A stretch of DNA of 64,000 nt from Paraburkholderia atlantica (GCF_009362785.1 NZ_WHNQ01000005.1:62001-126000), one strand, 5' to 3'; shown: positions 17,991 through 28,489, counted from the first letter of the stretch. The notes: generated by a model not told the origin, from the sequence alone. Numbers and translations: made by a program.

Positions 17991-18722
17991 GTGATTCGCA
18001 AAGACGCTAAGCGTAGCGCGCTCGTGCTGTTTTCCGGCGGCCAGGATTCCGCCACGTGTCTCGCGTGGGCGCTCGACCGTTACGACACGGTCGAAACGAT
18101 CGGCTTCGATTATGGTCAGCGTCATCGCGTCGAACTCGAATGCCGCGAGGGGTTCCGCCAGGCCGTGGTGCGCGCGTTTCCGGCGTGGGCCGATCGTCTC
18201 GGCGACGATCACACGATCGACCTGTCGCTGCTCGGCGCGATCAGCGACACCGCGATGACGCGCGAGATCGAAATCGAAGCCACCGCCAATGGGTTGCCGA
18301 ACACGTTCGTGCCGGGCCGCAATCTGATGTTCATGACGATTGCCGCGGCCATCGCATATCGGCGCGGCTTGCAGGTGCTGGTCGGCGGGATGTGCGAGAC
18401 GGACTTCTCGGGCTATCCCGATTGCCGCGACGACACGATGAAGGCGCTGCAAGTCGCGCTAAATCTCGGCATGGACACGCGCTTCGCGCTGGAGACACCG
18501 CTGATGTGGCTCGACAAGGCCGACACGTGGCGTCTCGCGCACGAGCTCGGCGGCGACGCACTGGTTGAACTGGTGCGAGTCGAGACCCACACTTGCTACC
18601 TCGGCGAACGCGCCGAACTGCATTCATGGGGCTTCGGCTGCGGCGAGTGCCCGGCATGCCGGTTGCGCAAACGTGGCTATGAGGCCTACCTCGCCGGTGA
18701 GAAAGTCACCGAGCCCGTGTGA
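17991..18722 (+). CDS. queC: 7-cyano-7-deazaguanine synthase
   Basis: Converts 7-carboxy-7-deazaguanine (CDG) to preQ0 with ATP and ammonia, in queuosine biosynthesis. The 243-aa protein starts at GTG 17991 behind GGAG (7-nt spacing). It has the PP-loop [11 protein letters not shown] (15-25), GFDYGQRH, and the C-terminal zinc site [15 protein letters not shown]. The next two genes supply its substrate: queD makes CPH4 and queE makes CDG, so all three successive preQ0 steps are present, though gene order does not follow pathway order. Confidence 0.97.
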   Translation: MIRKDAKRSALVLFSGGQDSATCLAWALDRYDTVETIGFDYGQRHRVELECREGFRQAVVRAFPAWADRLGDDHTIDLSLLGAISDTAMTREIEIEATANGLPNTFVPGRNLMFMTIAAAIAYRRGLQVLVGGMCETDFSGYPDCRDDTMKALQVALNLGMDTRFALETPLMWLDKADTWRLAHELGGDALVELVRVETHTCYLGERAELHSWGFGCGECPACRLRKRGYEAYLAGEKVTEPV

Positions 18723-18776
18723 CGGTTCGCGCAAGAGCGCGCATCATTGATTCAGGAACACAGGACAGAAAGCAGC

Positions 18777-19409
18777 ATGACGTACGCGGTCAAGGAAATC
18801 TTCTACACGTTGCAGGGCGAGGGCGCGAATGCCGGCCGGCCGGCCGTGTTCTGCCGTTTTGCGGGCTGTAATCTGTGGTCGGGCCGCGAAGAGGATCGCG
18901 CGGAAGCCGTCTGCCGGTTCTGCGACACCGATTTCGTCGGCACCGACGGCGAGAACGGCGGCAAGTACCGCACACCTGACGAACTCGTCGCGATGATCGC
19001 GTCGCAATGGCCGCAAGGCGAGGGCGAACGCTTCGTCGTTTGCACCGGCGGCGAACCGATGCTGCAGATCGATCAGCCGCTCGTCGACGCGCTGCACGCG
19101 GCCGGCTTCGAGATCGCGATCGAGACCAACGGCTCGCTGCCGGTGCTCGACACGATCGACTGGATCTGCGTGAGCCCGAAGGCCGACGCGCCGCTCGTCG
19201 TGACCAAGGGCAACGAACTGAAGGTCGTGATTCCGCAGGACAACCAGCGCCTCGCCGACTACGCGAAGCTCGACTTCGAGTATTTCCTCGTGCAGCCGAT
19301 GGACGGTCCGTCTCGCGACATCAACACGAAGCTCGCGGTCGACTGGTGCAAGCGTCATCCGCAGTGGCGCCTGTCGATGCAGACTCACAAGTATCTGAAC
19401 ATTCCCTGA
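18777..19409 (+). CDS. queE: 7-carboxy-7-deazaguanine synthase (radical SAM)
   Basis: A radical-SAM enzyme converting 6-carboxy-tetrahydropterin to 7-carboxy-7-deazaguanine. The 210-aa protein starts MTYAVKEIFYTLQGEG, has the cluster-binding cysteines in FCRFAGCNLWSG...CRFCDTDF with the enlarged spacing between the first and second Cys typical of this QueE group, and GGEPMLQ for SAM binding. ATG 18777 was chosen over a TTG 30 bp upstream on family N-terminus. It lies 54 bp after queC and only 5 bp before queD. Confidence 0.96.
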   Translation: MTYAVKEIFYTLQGEGANAGRPAVFCRFAGCNLWSGREEDRAEAVCRFCDTDFVGTDGENGGKYRTPDELVAMIASQWPQGEGERFVVCTGGEPMLQIDQPLVDALHAAGFEIAIETNGSLPVLDTIDWICVSPKADAPLVVTKGNELKVVIPQDNQRLADYAKLDFEYFLVQPMDGPSRDINTKLAVDWCKRHPQWRLSMQTHKYLNIP

Positions 19410-19414
19410 TTGCC

Positions 19415-19861
19415 GTGCTGACGATTACCCGAAAACTCGAATTCGACGCGGGCCACCGCATTCCCGATCACCGCAGCCAGTGCCGTAATCTGCACGGCCA
19501 TCGCTATGTGCTCGAAATCACGCTGCAAGGCGATCTGGTCGACACCGAAGGCGCGCCCGACCGCGGCATGGTGATGGACTTCGCCGACGTGAAGTCGCTC
19601 GCAAATGAGCACCTGGTCGACAAGTGGGACCATGCGTTTCTCGTCTACGAAGGGGACACGCAGGTGCGTGGCTTTCTCGACAGCATGGCGGGTCATAAGA
19701 CGGTCGTGATCGATCGCATTCCGACGGTCGAAAACCTCGCCGCGATTGCGTTCGATATTCTCGCGAACGTCTACGACGCGCACTATGGCGTGAACCTGCG
19801 TCTGCATAGAGTGCGTTTGTACGAGACGCCGAACTGCTGGGCCGACGTGGTCCGCGACTAG
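19415..19861 (+). CDS. queD: 6-carboxy-5,6,7,8-tetrahydropterin synthase
   Basis: Makes 6-carboxy-tetrahydropterin from dihydroneopterin triphosphate. The 148-aa protein starts at GTG 19415 (MLTITRKLEFDAGHRI), with zinc-binding histidines in DAGHRI and NLHGHRY, the catalytic region near DKWDHAFL, and the pterin-binding Glu in RLYETPNCW. A larger in-frame reading begins well inside queE, but the family start is here. It is the last gene of the queCED run. Confidence 0.95.
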   Translation: MLTITRKLEFDAGHRIPDHRSQCRNLHGHRYVLEITLQGDLVDTEGAPDRGMVMDFADVKSLANEHLVDKWDHAFLVYEGDTQVRGFLDSMAGHKTVVIDRIPTVENLAAIAFDILANVYDAHYGVNLRLHRVRLYETPNCWADVVRD

Positions 19862-20064
19862 CTTCCCGCCTGAATCGACATCCCGCCGCGCGAGCGAACT
19901 CCCGCGTTATTGTCACGGTATGATCGTTCCGACCAACACACGGAGCGAGACATGCCGGTCACCGCATCGCGTCGCAGCAGGCATCGAGGCCGTCAGCGCC
20001 CCGATGCCTGCCTGATTCGCTATCTGGCCCCGCTTCGCATTGCAAACCTGCGCGAGGCCAGCCG

Positions 20065-20847
20065 ATGAGCACCTTCACCAACTCCCTCAAACAACGTCTG
20101 AAGGACCACGCGCCGCTATTCGGGCTGTGGTTGTCGCTCGGCAGCGAAGCCGGCGCGGAAGCGCTCGCGCACGCCGGCTTCGACTGGCTGCTGATCGACA
20201 TGGAGCACGCGCCGAACGATAGCGGCGGCGTCGAGTCGCAATTGCGCGCGATCGCCGCCGCCCATCTGCCGAGCGAGCCGGTGGTGCGCGTGCCCGCGAG
20301 CGAGCCGTGGCTCGTCAAGCGCGTGCTCGACGCCGGCGCGCGCACGCTGATGTTCCCGAACATCGAATCGGCTGAAGATGCGGCACGCGCCGTGCGGCTC
20401 ACCCAATATCCGACCGCCGAGGCGCTCGACGGCCTCCGCGGCGTCGCGGGCGTCGTGCGCGCGGCCGGCTACGGCATGCGGCGCGACTACGTGCAGACGG
20501 CCAACGCACAGATCGCGACGATTGTGCAGATCGAATCGGCGCGCGGCTTGCGGGAGGTCGAGCAGATCGCGGCGACGCCGGGCGTCGCCTGTGTGTTCGT
20601 CGGGCCGGCCGATCTGGCCGCGAGTCTCGGTCATCTCGGCGACGCGAAGCATGCGGACGTGCAGGCAGCGATGGCGCGCATCGTCAGCGCAGCGGACAAG
20701 GCGGGCATTGCCGCCGGCATCTTCGCGATGGACGTGGCCGGCGCGCGGCAGCATCGCGACGCGGGTTTTCGCTTCGTGGCGCTGGCCGCCGACGTGATCT
20801 GGATGTTGCGAGCGACGCGCCAGGCATTACAGGAGGTGAGGTCATGA
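20065..20847 (+). CDS. HpcH/HpaI-family class II aldolase
   Basis: A 260-aa metal-dependent pyruvate-type aldolase of the HpaI/RhmA group, which cleave 2-keto-3-deoxy acids. Visible family features are GLWLSLGS, FDWLLIDMEHAPND, the metal-binding Glu in VQIESARGL and Asp in VGPADLAASLG. Whether the substrate is 4-hydroxy-2-oxoheptanedioate, 2-keto-3-deoxyrhamnonate or another acid cannot be decided, and no catabolic genes sit nearby. Its stop overlaps the ATG of the Sel1 gene by 4 bp, so the two are translationally coupled. Confidence 0.9.
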   Translation: MSTFTNSLKQRLKDHAPLFGLWLSLGSEAGAEALAHAGFDWLLIDMEHAPNDSGGVESQLRAIAAAHLPSEPVVRVPASEPWLVKRVLDAGARTLMFPNIESAEDAARAVRLTQYPTAEALDGLRGVAGVVRAAGYGMRRDYVQTANAQIATIVQIESARGLREVEQIAATPGVACVFVGPADLAASLGHLGDAKHADVQAAMARIVSAADKAGIAAGIFAMDVAGARQHRDAGFRFVALAADVIWMLRATRQALQEVRS

Positions 20848-21578
20848 ACGGCAGAGTGCAGGGGGGCGCCGGGCCGAGGATTGCGCGTGTGACTGCGCAA
20901 GTGACCATTACAGCGGCGCTGCTCGCAAGTGCCGCGTGGAGCGCCGCGTACGCACAGGATCACGTCGCCAGGTCGAACGATCCGCAGACGCAATCCGCGG
21001 TGGCCGATTACAACGCCGGCAACCTTGCCGCTGCGCTGACCGAATTCCGCGAAGCCGCCGAGCGCGGCAGCCGGCTCGCCCAGTTCAACTACGCGATGAT
21101 GCTGCTCAACGGCGAAGGCACGCCGGTCAACGTCGACGAAGGCAAGAAGTGGCTGCGCAAGGCAGCCGATGCGAACATGTCGCACGCGCAATACGTGTAC
21201 GGCAAGATGTACGACGATGGCGAGTTCGTCGAGCGCGACCCGGTGGAGGCGCATCGCTGGTTCATGAAGGCGGCTGCGCAGGGTCATGTACAGGCGGAGC
21301 TCGCGCTCGCGAATCAGTTTCTCGACGGACGCGGCACCGAGCGTGACAACAAGCAGGCTTTCGTCTGGTACAAGAAGGCGGCGCAGGGCGGCGACATGAC
21401 CGCGCAGTATGTGACTGGCTCGTTCTACGAGCGCGGCGGCGATGGTGTCGACCGGAATCTGAACGTGGCGCGCGCGTATTACGCGGCCGCAGCGGCGCAG
21501 GGCGATCCGGCTGCGCGCCTGAAGTATCAGCAGTTGAGCGCGCAGCTGCGTGATCAGAAGGAAGTGAAGCCGCAATAG
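20844..21578 (+). CDS. Exported Sel1-repeat protein
   Basis: A 244-aa protein with a signal peptide (hydrophobic stretch about 20-35, cleavage near AYAQD) followed by four to five Sel1-type TPR repeats, seen as the recurring pattern A-x-x-x-Y/G-x-x-Y-x-x-G-x-G...A-x-x-W-x-x-K-A-A. Such solenoids act as protein-interaction scaffolds, here in the periplasm or outer face. The start codon overlaps the aldolase stop (ATGA) behind GGAGG, and a strong terminator follows. No partner is evident. Confidence 0.88.
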   Translation: MNGRVQGGAGPRIARVTAQVTITAALLASAAWSAAYAQDHVARSNDPQTQSAVADYNAGNLAAALTEFREAAERGSRLAQFNYAMMLLNGEGTPVNVDEGKKWLRKAADANMSHAQYVYGKMYDDGEFVERDPVEAHRWFMKAAAQGHVQAELALANQFLDGRGTERDNKQAFVWYKKAAQGGDMTAQYVTGSFYERGGDGVDRNLNVARAYYAAAAAQGDPAARLKYQQLSAQLRDQKEVKPQ

Positions 21579-21593
21579 CGAAGCCGGCATGAC

Positions 21594-21626
21594 GCAAAAG
21601 GGCGCTCACAATGAGCGCCCTTTTGC
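21594..21626. terminator. Bidirectional terminator between the Sel1 gene and rodA
   Basis: A 15-bp perfect stem (GCAAAAGGGCGCTCA 21594-21608 / its complement 21612-21626) with a 3-nt loop has AAAA on one arm and TTTT on the other, serving the convergent Sel1 gene (+) and rodA (-). Confidence 0.9.
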
Positions 21627-21657
21627 ATTTTCGCTTGCTGCGTGCCGCTGGCTACGC

Positions 21658-22806
21658 TTAGCTCTGCATCAACCGCTTCTGTCGCGCGACACTCATGATC
21701 AGCCCGGTCGCGACACCCAATGTAGTCAGCGCGGTGCCACCGTAACTCATGAACGGCAACGGCACGCCGACCACCGGCAGAATCCCGCTCACCATGCCGA
21801 TATTGACGAACGCGTACGTGAAGAACGCCATCGTCAGCGAACCGGCCAATAATCGCCCGAACAAGGTCGCGCCGTTGGCCGCGATGTAGAGCCCGCGCGC
21901 GATCAATAGCATGTACAGCGTGAGCAGCACTATCCCGCCCGCCAAACCGAACTCTTCCGAAAACACCGCGAAGATGAAGTCGGTGTGCTTCTCGGGGATG
22001 AACTCCAGATGCGCTTGCGTGCCCTTCAGCCAGCCCTTGCCGAGCGGGCCGCCCGAACCGATCGCGATCACCGCCTGAATCGTGTGGAAGCCTTTGCCGA
22101 GCGGGTCCGAGGTCGGATCGAGCAGCGTGCAGATACGATGCTTCTGATAGTCGTGCATCAGGGGCCACTGCACTTCCGGCTGACAGATCTTGTCCTGGAA
22201 CGCCGCGATCGACACAACCGCAATCACCGCCGCGATCAGCACTGGCACGATCAGCCTGAAGCTCAGCCCCGCGAAGTAAATTACGAACAGGCCGGCGGCG
22301 AACACGAGCACGGCCGTTCCGAGGTCGGGCTGTTTCGCGATCAGACCGACCGGCACGATCAGGATCACGAAGCCGACCAGGTAGTCGTACCAGCGCATCA
22401 CGCCTTCGCGGCGCTGGAAGTACCAGGCGAGCATCAGCGGTGTTGCGATCTTCAGGATTTCCGATGGCTGGATCACCACGCCGACGTTGATCCAGCGTTT
22501 CGCGCCCTTGCGCGTGAGGCCGAACATCGCGACCGCGACCAGTAACGCGATCCCGAACGTGTAAAGCGGGACCGCGAAGCGCATCAGCGTATTGGGCGGC
22601 ACATTCGCGAGCCCCCACATCAGCACGAAGGTGAGCAGGATGTTGCGCAACTGGTCTTCGACGCGGCCGGGCATGTCGAGACTCGCGCTGTACAGCGTGA
22701 CGATGCCGACGCACAGCAGCAGAAACACGATCAGTGCGAGCGGACGGTCGAAGCCCGCGAACATCCGCTTGATGCGGTCGAGCCAGGCGCGCTTGTCGAA
22801 TTGCAT
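21658..22806 (-). CDS. rodA: Rod-shape SEDS glycosyltransferase RodA
   Basis: A SEDS-family peptidoglycan polymerase of the elongasome, working with PBP2. The 382-aa membrane protein has about ten hydrophobic segments, and the SEDS signatures EEFGLAGGIVLL and the C-terminal GVPLPFMSYGGTAL are clear. ATG 22806 (MQFDKRAWLDR) lies behind AGGGA and starts 10 bp after the mrdA stop. It is the last gene of mreBCD-mrdA-rodA and ends in a terminator. Only PBP2 follows it in the complex, so expression is likely coupled. Confidence 0.96.
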   Translation of the reverse strand: MQFDKRAWLDRIKRMFAGFDRPLALIVFLLLCVGIVTLYSASLDMPGRVEDQLRNILLTFVLMWGLANVPPNTLMRFAVPLYTFGIALLVAVAMFGLTRKGAKRWINVGVVIQPSEILKIATPLMLAWYFQRREGVMRWYDYLVGFVILIVPVGLIAKQPDLGTAVLVFAAGLFVIYFAGLSFRLIVPVLIAAVIAVVSIAAFQDKICQPEVQWPLMHDYQKHRICTLLDPTSDPLGKGFHTIQAVIAIGSGGPLGKGWLKGTQAHLEFIPEKHTDFIFAVFSEEFGLAGGIVLLTLYMLLIARGLYIAANGATLFGRLLAGSLTMAFFTYAFVNIGMVSGILPVVGVPLPFMSYGGTALTTLGVATGLIMSVARQKRLMQS

Positions 22807-22816
22807 GCCTTTTCCC

Positions 22817-25192
22817 TTATTCGTCGATACCGCCGGTGGCGGGCTGGCGCGGTGACGCGCCCTGGACGCTGTCCTCGCGCGATGGGGCCGCGACGCTCGG
22901 CGCCGGCTCGCTCGCCGGACGGGGTTTGTGCGGGGCGCCGGACGTACGCGACGCGGATTTCTTTGCCGCGGCCGAAGCCGAAGCCGGCTTGGCCGCCGAC
23001 GCCGCCCGCGCCGCGCCGGCCGAAGCTGCTGCCGGCGCGCTGGCCGGCATCGTTGCCGTCGCGTCAGCCGATGCCGCCACCGGCGCGGACGCGCCATTCG
23101 CGCCCGAAGCCGCAACAGCCCCCGACGCACCCGAGGCCGCCGCGGCAGCCGCCGCTCCCGGCACCGGCAGTGCCTTGAAGCCCGCCGCAATCCTGAGCGG
23201 CTGAGCACCCTCATGCTGCGCCGGCGTCTCACCGACCTGTGGCGCGGACGCTTCGGCCGTGTTCGATGCCGCAGCCGCGACAGCTGCTTCCACGACGCCG
23301 GGCTTGTTCTTGCCGACCAGGTAATAGTCGAGCACCCTGCGCGCGATCGGACCGGCCGACTCGGCGCCCCAGCCGCCGTTTTCGACGATCAGCGCGAGCG
23401 CGATCTTCGGTTGTTCGACCGGCGCGAACGCGATGAACAGCGCATGATCGCGCAAATTCTCGGCGATCGCGTGACCCTTGTAGTTCGCGCCCTGCAGCGA
23501 GTACACCTGCGCGGTACCGGTCTTGCCTGCCGCCTGGTACGCCGCTCCCGCGAACACCTTGGCCGCCGTGCCGTTCGTGACCACGCCTTCCATCGCATGC
23601 TTGATGAAGTCGATGTCCTGCTGCTTGACCGCGATCTTGTCGCTCGGGTCGCGCACCACCGGCCGCGTGTCCTTCGTGATCGGATTCTCGATGTCGCGCA
23701 CGAGGTGCGGTTTCATCACGACGCCGTTGTTCGCGAGCGTTGCGGTGGCATGCGCAAGCTGCAGGATCGTGAACGAGTTGTAGCCCTGGCCGATGCCGAG
23801 GCTGACCGTTTCGCCTTCGTACCACTTCTGCTGCTCGGGTTTGCGGTACGCGTGGCGTTTCCAGTCGGTCGACGGCAGGATGCCCTTCGCTTCACCGGCG
23901 ATGTCGATGCCGGTGATCTGCCCGAAACCCCATGGCTTCATGAAGCTCGCGATGTTGTTGACGCCGAGATCGTGCGCGAGCATGTAGAAGTACGTGTCGT
24001 TCGACACGACGATCGCGCGGTTCATGTCGACCCAGCCCTGGCCCGAGCGCACGTCGTTGCGGAACGTGTGGCCGCCGAACGTGTAGTAGCCGGGGTCCTG
24101 GAAGCCCCAGCTCGGCGTGCGCTTGTGCAGCGACAGCGCGGCGAGCGCCATGAACGGCTTGTAGGTCGAGCCCGGCGGATAGGTGCCGTGCAGCGGCCGG
24201 TTCAGCAGCGGATGGTCGGGTGAATTGTTCAGCTCATCCCAGGTCTGCTGGTCGATGCCGTCGACGAACGAATTCGGATCGAAGCTCGGCGCCGACACGA
24301 ACGCGAGCACGTCGCCGGTGGACGGCTCGATCGCGACGAGCGCGCCGCGGCGTCCGGCGAACGCCTGCTCGGCGACCTGCTGAAGCCCGATGTCGAGCGA
24401 TAGCACGAGGTTGTTGCCCGGCGTCGCCTGGGTGCGCGATAGCGTGCGCACCGGGCGGCCGCCCGCCGTCACCTCGACTTCCTCGAAGCCGGTCTGGCCG
24501 TGCAGCTCGGTTTCGTAGCTCTGCTCGACGCCGATCTTGCCGATGTAATCGGTGCCCTTGTAGTTGTTCGCGTCCAGACGCGGATCGTAGTGGTCTGGAT
24601 CGCTGTCGTTCTGGTCGCTGGCGTCGTCGATGCGGTCCTGGTCGCGCTGCGAAATCCGTCCGATGTAGCCGATTACGTGCGCGGCGGTCGGCCCGAGCGG
24701 GTACTGGCGGAACAGCCGCGCGCGCACTTCGACGCCGGGGAAGCGGAAGCGCTGCGCGGTGAAGCGCGCGACTTCGTCGTCGGTCAGGCGCGTGCGGATC
24801 GGCAGACTCTCGAAGTTCTTCGAGTCTTCCTGCAGCTTCTTGAAGCGGCGGCGGTCGCGCGCGTCGATCGAGACTACCGTGGCGAGGTTGTCGACCACGT
24901 TTTCGAGCGTGTCGTTCAGCTTCGACGGTGTGATTTCGAGCGTGTAGGCCGAGTAGTTCTTCGCGAGCACGACGCCGTTGCGGTCGGTGATGATGCCGCG
25001 GTTCGGCACGATCGGCGCGACGGAGATGCGGTTTTCATCGGCTTGCAGCGAGTACTTGCTGTAGTGCCAGACCTGCAGGAACAGGAAGCGGAAGCCGATC
25101 AGCCCGAAGCAGACGAACACGAACAGGCCCGCCGCCGCGACGCGCAGGCGGAATTTCGTGAGCTGCTGTTGAGTGTCCTTGAATTCGGTCAT
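22817..25192 (-). CDS. mrdA: Penicillin-binding protein 2
   Basis: The elongasome transpeptidase, anchored in the inner membrane with a periplasmic catalytic domain. The 791-aa protein has one membrane segment (about 18-42), a PBP dimer/pedestal domain, and a transpeptidase domain with S342 in GSTYKPF, the SND motif (SNDTYFYML) and KTGTAQ. The last ~140 residues are an Ala/Ser/Pro-rich low-complexity tail absent from E. coli PBP2. ATG 25192 is chosen over a TTG four codons upstream. It sits between mreD and rodA. Confidence 0.96.
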   Translation of the reverse strand: MTEFKDTQQQLTKFRLRVAAAGLFVFVCFGLIGFRFLFLQVWHYSKYSLQADENRISVAPIVPNRGIITDRNGVVLAKNYSAYTLEITPSKLNDTLENVVDNLATVVSIDARDRRRFKKLQEDSKNFESLPIRTRLTDDEVARFTAQRFRFPGVEVRARLFRQYPLGPTAAHVIGYIGRISQRDQDRIDDASDQNDSDPDHYDPRLDANNYKGTDYIGKIGVEQSYETELHGQTGFEEVEVTAGGRPVRTLSRTQATPGNNLVLSLDIGLQQVAEQAFAGRRGALVAIEPSTGDVLAFVSAPSFDPNSFVDGIDQQTWDELNNSPDHPLLNRPLHGTYPPGSTYKPFMALAALSLHKRTPSWGFQDPGYYTFGGHTFRNDVRSGQGWVDMNRAIVVSNDTYFYMLAHDLGVNNIASFMKPWGFGQITGIDIAGEAKGILPSTDWKRHAYRKPEQQKWYEGETVSLGIGQGYNSFTILQLAHATATLANNGVVMKPHLVRDIENPITKDTRPVVRDPSDKIAVKQQDIDFIKHAMEGVVTNGTAAKVFAGAAYQAAGKTGTAQVYSLQGANYKGHAIAENLRDHALFIAFAPVEQPKIALALIVENGGWGAESAGPIARRVLDYYLVGKNKPGVVEAAVAAAASNTAEASAPQVGETPAQHEGAQPLRIAAGFKALPVPGAAAAAAASGASGAVAASGANGASAPVAASADATATMPASAPAAASAGAARAASAAKPASASAAAKKSASRTSGAPHKPRPASEPAPSVAAPSREDSVQGASPRQPATGGIDE

Positions 25193-25271
25193 GCGATTCT
25201 GCAAAAGGCCGGCATGCGGCCATCAAGAGTGTGCGCCCAAACTGGCCGCGATCGGTGGGCCCGACGCGGGA

Positions 25272-25784
25272 TCAAATGGGGCGCGTATCGTCCGGGTCGG
25301 CGGGGCGGCGCTGCGGCATCAGCAGCAAGATGCTCGCGAGCGGCCACAGCGCGGCTTCGACGAAACCGTCGATCAGATAACTCCAGCCCGGAAACGCCGC
25401 ACCGGTCAACAGACGGATCACGAACGGCACCAGTTGCGCGACGACGAGCAGCGGCATCACCGCGAACGTTTGCACGCCGAGCGACATCCACAGCACGCGG
25501 CGATGAATCGTGATCGCGCCGTACGACAGCAGCGTGTAGGCGAGCGCGTGTTCACCGAGCAGGCTCGCGTTGTGCACGTCCATCAGCAGGCCGAGCAGAA
25601 ACGCGATGCCCATGCCGACCTTGCGCGGTTGATGCACGTTCCAGAACAGCAACACGAGCGCGACGAAATCGGGCACGCCGGCGAGACGCCCCCACGGCAT
25701 CAGGTTCAGCAGGAACGCGGAGGCGAGGCTGAACGCGATGAAGTACGGGTTGACCGGCTGCAGAATGTATTGCGGGCGATTCAT
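25272..25784 (-). CDS. mreD: Rod-shape-determining protein MreD
   Basis: A 170-aa membrane protein of the elongasome with five to six hydrophobic segments and the family features NPYFIAFSLASAFLLNLMPW and FLLGLLMDVHNASLLGEHAL. Its start overlaps the mreC stop by 4 bp (ATGA), so the two are translationally coupled. A 79-bp gap leads to mrdA. Confidence 0.93.
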   Translation of the reverse strand: MNRPQYILQPVNPYFIAFSLASAFLLNLMPWGRLAGVPDFVALVLLFWNVHQPRKVGMGIAFLLGLLMDVHNASLLGEHALAYTLLSYGAITIHRRVLWMSLGVQTFAVMPLLVVAQLVPFVIRLLTGAAFPGWSYLIDGFVEAALWPLASILLLMPQRRPADPDDTRPI

Positions 25785-26917
25785 GGCTGAGCCCCCGGCT
25801 CGGCTTGCGGCTTGGCGTTCTTCGCGGCGGCCGGCTTTTCGGCTTTCCTGTCGGCTGCGGGCCTTTCGGACTTTTTGTCGGCGGGGGCTTTGGCCGGCGC
25901 CTTTTCCGTGGATTTGGCTGCGGGTTTTTCGGCGGGGGCTTTGTCGGCGACGTTCTTGTCGGCTGACCTGGCGGCGGATTTGTCCGCCGCGCCCTTGCCT
26001 TCCGCGGCTTTGGCGCCCTTCTTCGCTTTCGCTTCTTTCGCTACGGTCGCCGCGTCGGGTTCGTCAGCCGGGCGCGGCGGCGCGGTGTTCTGGACGTGCA
26101 GCACGAGCACCTGACGCGCACCGCGCACCGCCGCGACCGGCAGACTGACCACGCGCGCAAACGCGGTGTCGGCCTGCCTGTCGACGCGCACGACTTTCGC
26201 GACCGGCAACCCCGGCGGGTACACGCCGTCGAGACCGCTGGTGACGAGTTCGTCGCCGGTCTGCACGTCGGCGCTGATCGGCACGAAGCGCAAATCGAGC
26301 GTGTCGCCCTTCGGCGTGCCGTAGATCACGCTGCGCAAGCCGGTACGCAGAATTTCGACCGGCACGGCCTGGTCCTTGTCCGTCAGCAGCGTGACTTCGG
26401 CCTGCAGCGGGAACACCCGTGTGACCTGGCCGATCACGCCATCCTCGTCGACGACCGGCGAGCCGTTCTGGATGCCTTGCTGCGCGCCGCGTCCGATCAC
26501 GACCTTCTGCGTGAACGGATCGCGCGTGTCGTACTGGATCTCGGCGGGAAGCGATTGCGTGGTCAGCTGCTGCGACAGTTGCATCAGCGCGCGCAGATGA
26601 CTATTTTCGGCAGCGAGCGACGCGGCCGTGTTGGCCTGCTGCGACAGCTGCAGATCCTTCTCGCGTAGCTTCGCGTTTTCGTTGCGCAGCGTGGCGCTCG
26701 TCACGGCGAGGTCGGCGGCGCCCATGAAGATGTCGCGCGGCACGAGCGCCGCGCGCTGCAACGGATAAAGACCCGCGCCGAGCACGCCGCGGACGATTTC
26801 GAGCGTCTGGAAGCGGGCGTCGGAGATCAGCAGGGCGAGCGCCAGCACGACGAAGAACACCAGTCGCGCGAGAGCGGAGGGGCCTTGCTTGAACAGGGGC
26901 GGCGGACTGTATTCCAT
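25781..26917 (-). CDS. mreC: Rod-shape-determining protein MreC
   Basis: A bitopic membrane protein linking MreB to periplasmic PBP2. The 378-aa protein has one membrane segment (about 18-38), a coiled-coil stretch (about 70-105, with ENAKLREKDLQLSQQ), and beta domains with GRGAQQGIQNGSPVVDEDGVIG. The last ~90 residues are Lys/Ala/Pro-rich repeats such as APAEKPAAKS, a tail not found in model MreC proteins. ATG 26917 (MEYSPPPLFKQGPSAL) matches the family start. Confidence 0.94.
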   Translation of the reverse strand: MEYSPPPLFKQGPSALARLVFFVVLALALLISDARFQTLEIVRGVLGAGLYPLQRAALVPRDIFMGAADLAVTSATLRNENAKLREKDLQLSQQANTAASLAAENSHLRALMQLSQQLTTQSLPAEIQYDTRDPFTQKVVIGRGAQQGIQNGSPVVDEDGVIGQVTRVFPLQAEVTLLTDKDQAVPVEILRTGLRSVIYGTPKGDTLDLRFVPISADVQTGDELVTSGLDGVYPPGLPVAKVVRVDRQADTAFARVVSLPVAAVRGARQVLVLHVQNTAPPRPADEPDAATVAKEAKAKKGAKAAEGKGAADKSAARSADKNVADKAPAEKPAAKSTEKAPAKAPADKKSERPAADRKAEKPAAAKNAKPQAEPGAQP

Positions 26918-27013
26918 GGTCGGCGCCGGGGGCGTGAGCGGTTGGGTGAGACGGCGGCGCGCTAGGCAAGCGCGTTCAGCGCGCGGAGGCTGGTCGGCCC
27001 AGCCAACGACAAA

Positions 27014-27031
27014 GCGGCCCACAAGGGGCCG
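27014..27031 (-). terminator. Weak hairpin between mreB and mreC
   Basis: CGGCCC (27015-27020) / GGGCCG (27026-27031) form a 6-bp stem in the 154-bp gap after mreB, followed on the minus strand by CTTTGTCG. It might reduce read-through so that mreB exceeds mreC, but the T-run is poor. Confidence 0.3.
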
Positions 27032-27071
27032 TGTGCCAGATCCGCGCTACTGACATGGGAGGAAGGCTCGC

Positions 27072-28115
<1,044 letters not shown>

Positions 28116-28489
28116 TCAAAATCCTGTCTCGCTGGGGGCCGGGCCTCGCACCGTATGCGTAGGGCGGCAGCGGAATAAATAACAGCTTCAACCGGGCGGT
28201 AGCGACGCCACATGAACTTGAAGCCGCGGGGGAGTCTACCGGAGGCCGTTGCAAAGCCAGGGCGGAAAACGCCGGACGCTCTTTGAATTGTCCGTAAGGC
28301 CTTGGTAAGTCGGTCCGGGTTTGGGTCGAACGCGTAATGATACCTTATAATTTTGGATGTTTTGAAGGAAACGGAGCGTACATTTTGCCGTTGCCGCTCC
28401 TTTTTTTAGATTGTCCTATCTTGTCGTAACCCGCTGTTACAGCGCGACTTTTTTAACTGTTGCGACATTCCACCCTTTCCGGTGACTGC
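28116..28489. other. Divergent control region between mreB and gatC
   Basis: No gene is seen in these 374 bases. The part near gatC is AT-rich and carries a perfect TATAAT (28346-28351) and T-runs. The half nearer mreB is GC-richer; I could not place the mreB promoter with confidence. Confidence 0.6.
28321..28351 (+). promoter_or_regulatory. Candidate gatCAB promoter
   Basis: TTGGGT (28321-28326), a 19-bp spacer and TATAAT (28346-28351). The -10 is perfect; the spacer is at the long end. It would give a leader of about 130 nt before gatC. Confidence 0.45.

Noticed and set aside
22928..24223. A 431-codon plus-strand frame opposite mrdA
   Set aside because: Antisense to conserved transpeptidase sequence, Arg-rich, without a ribosome site or family match.
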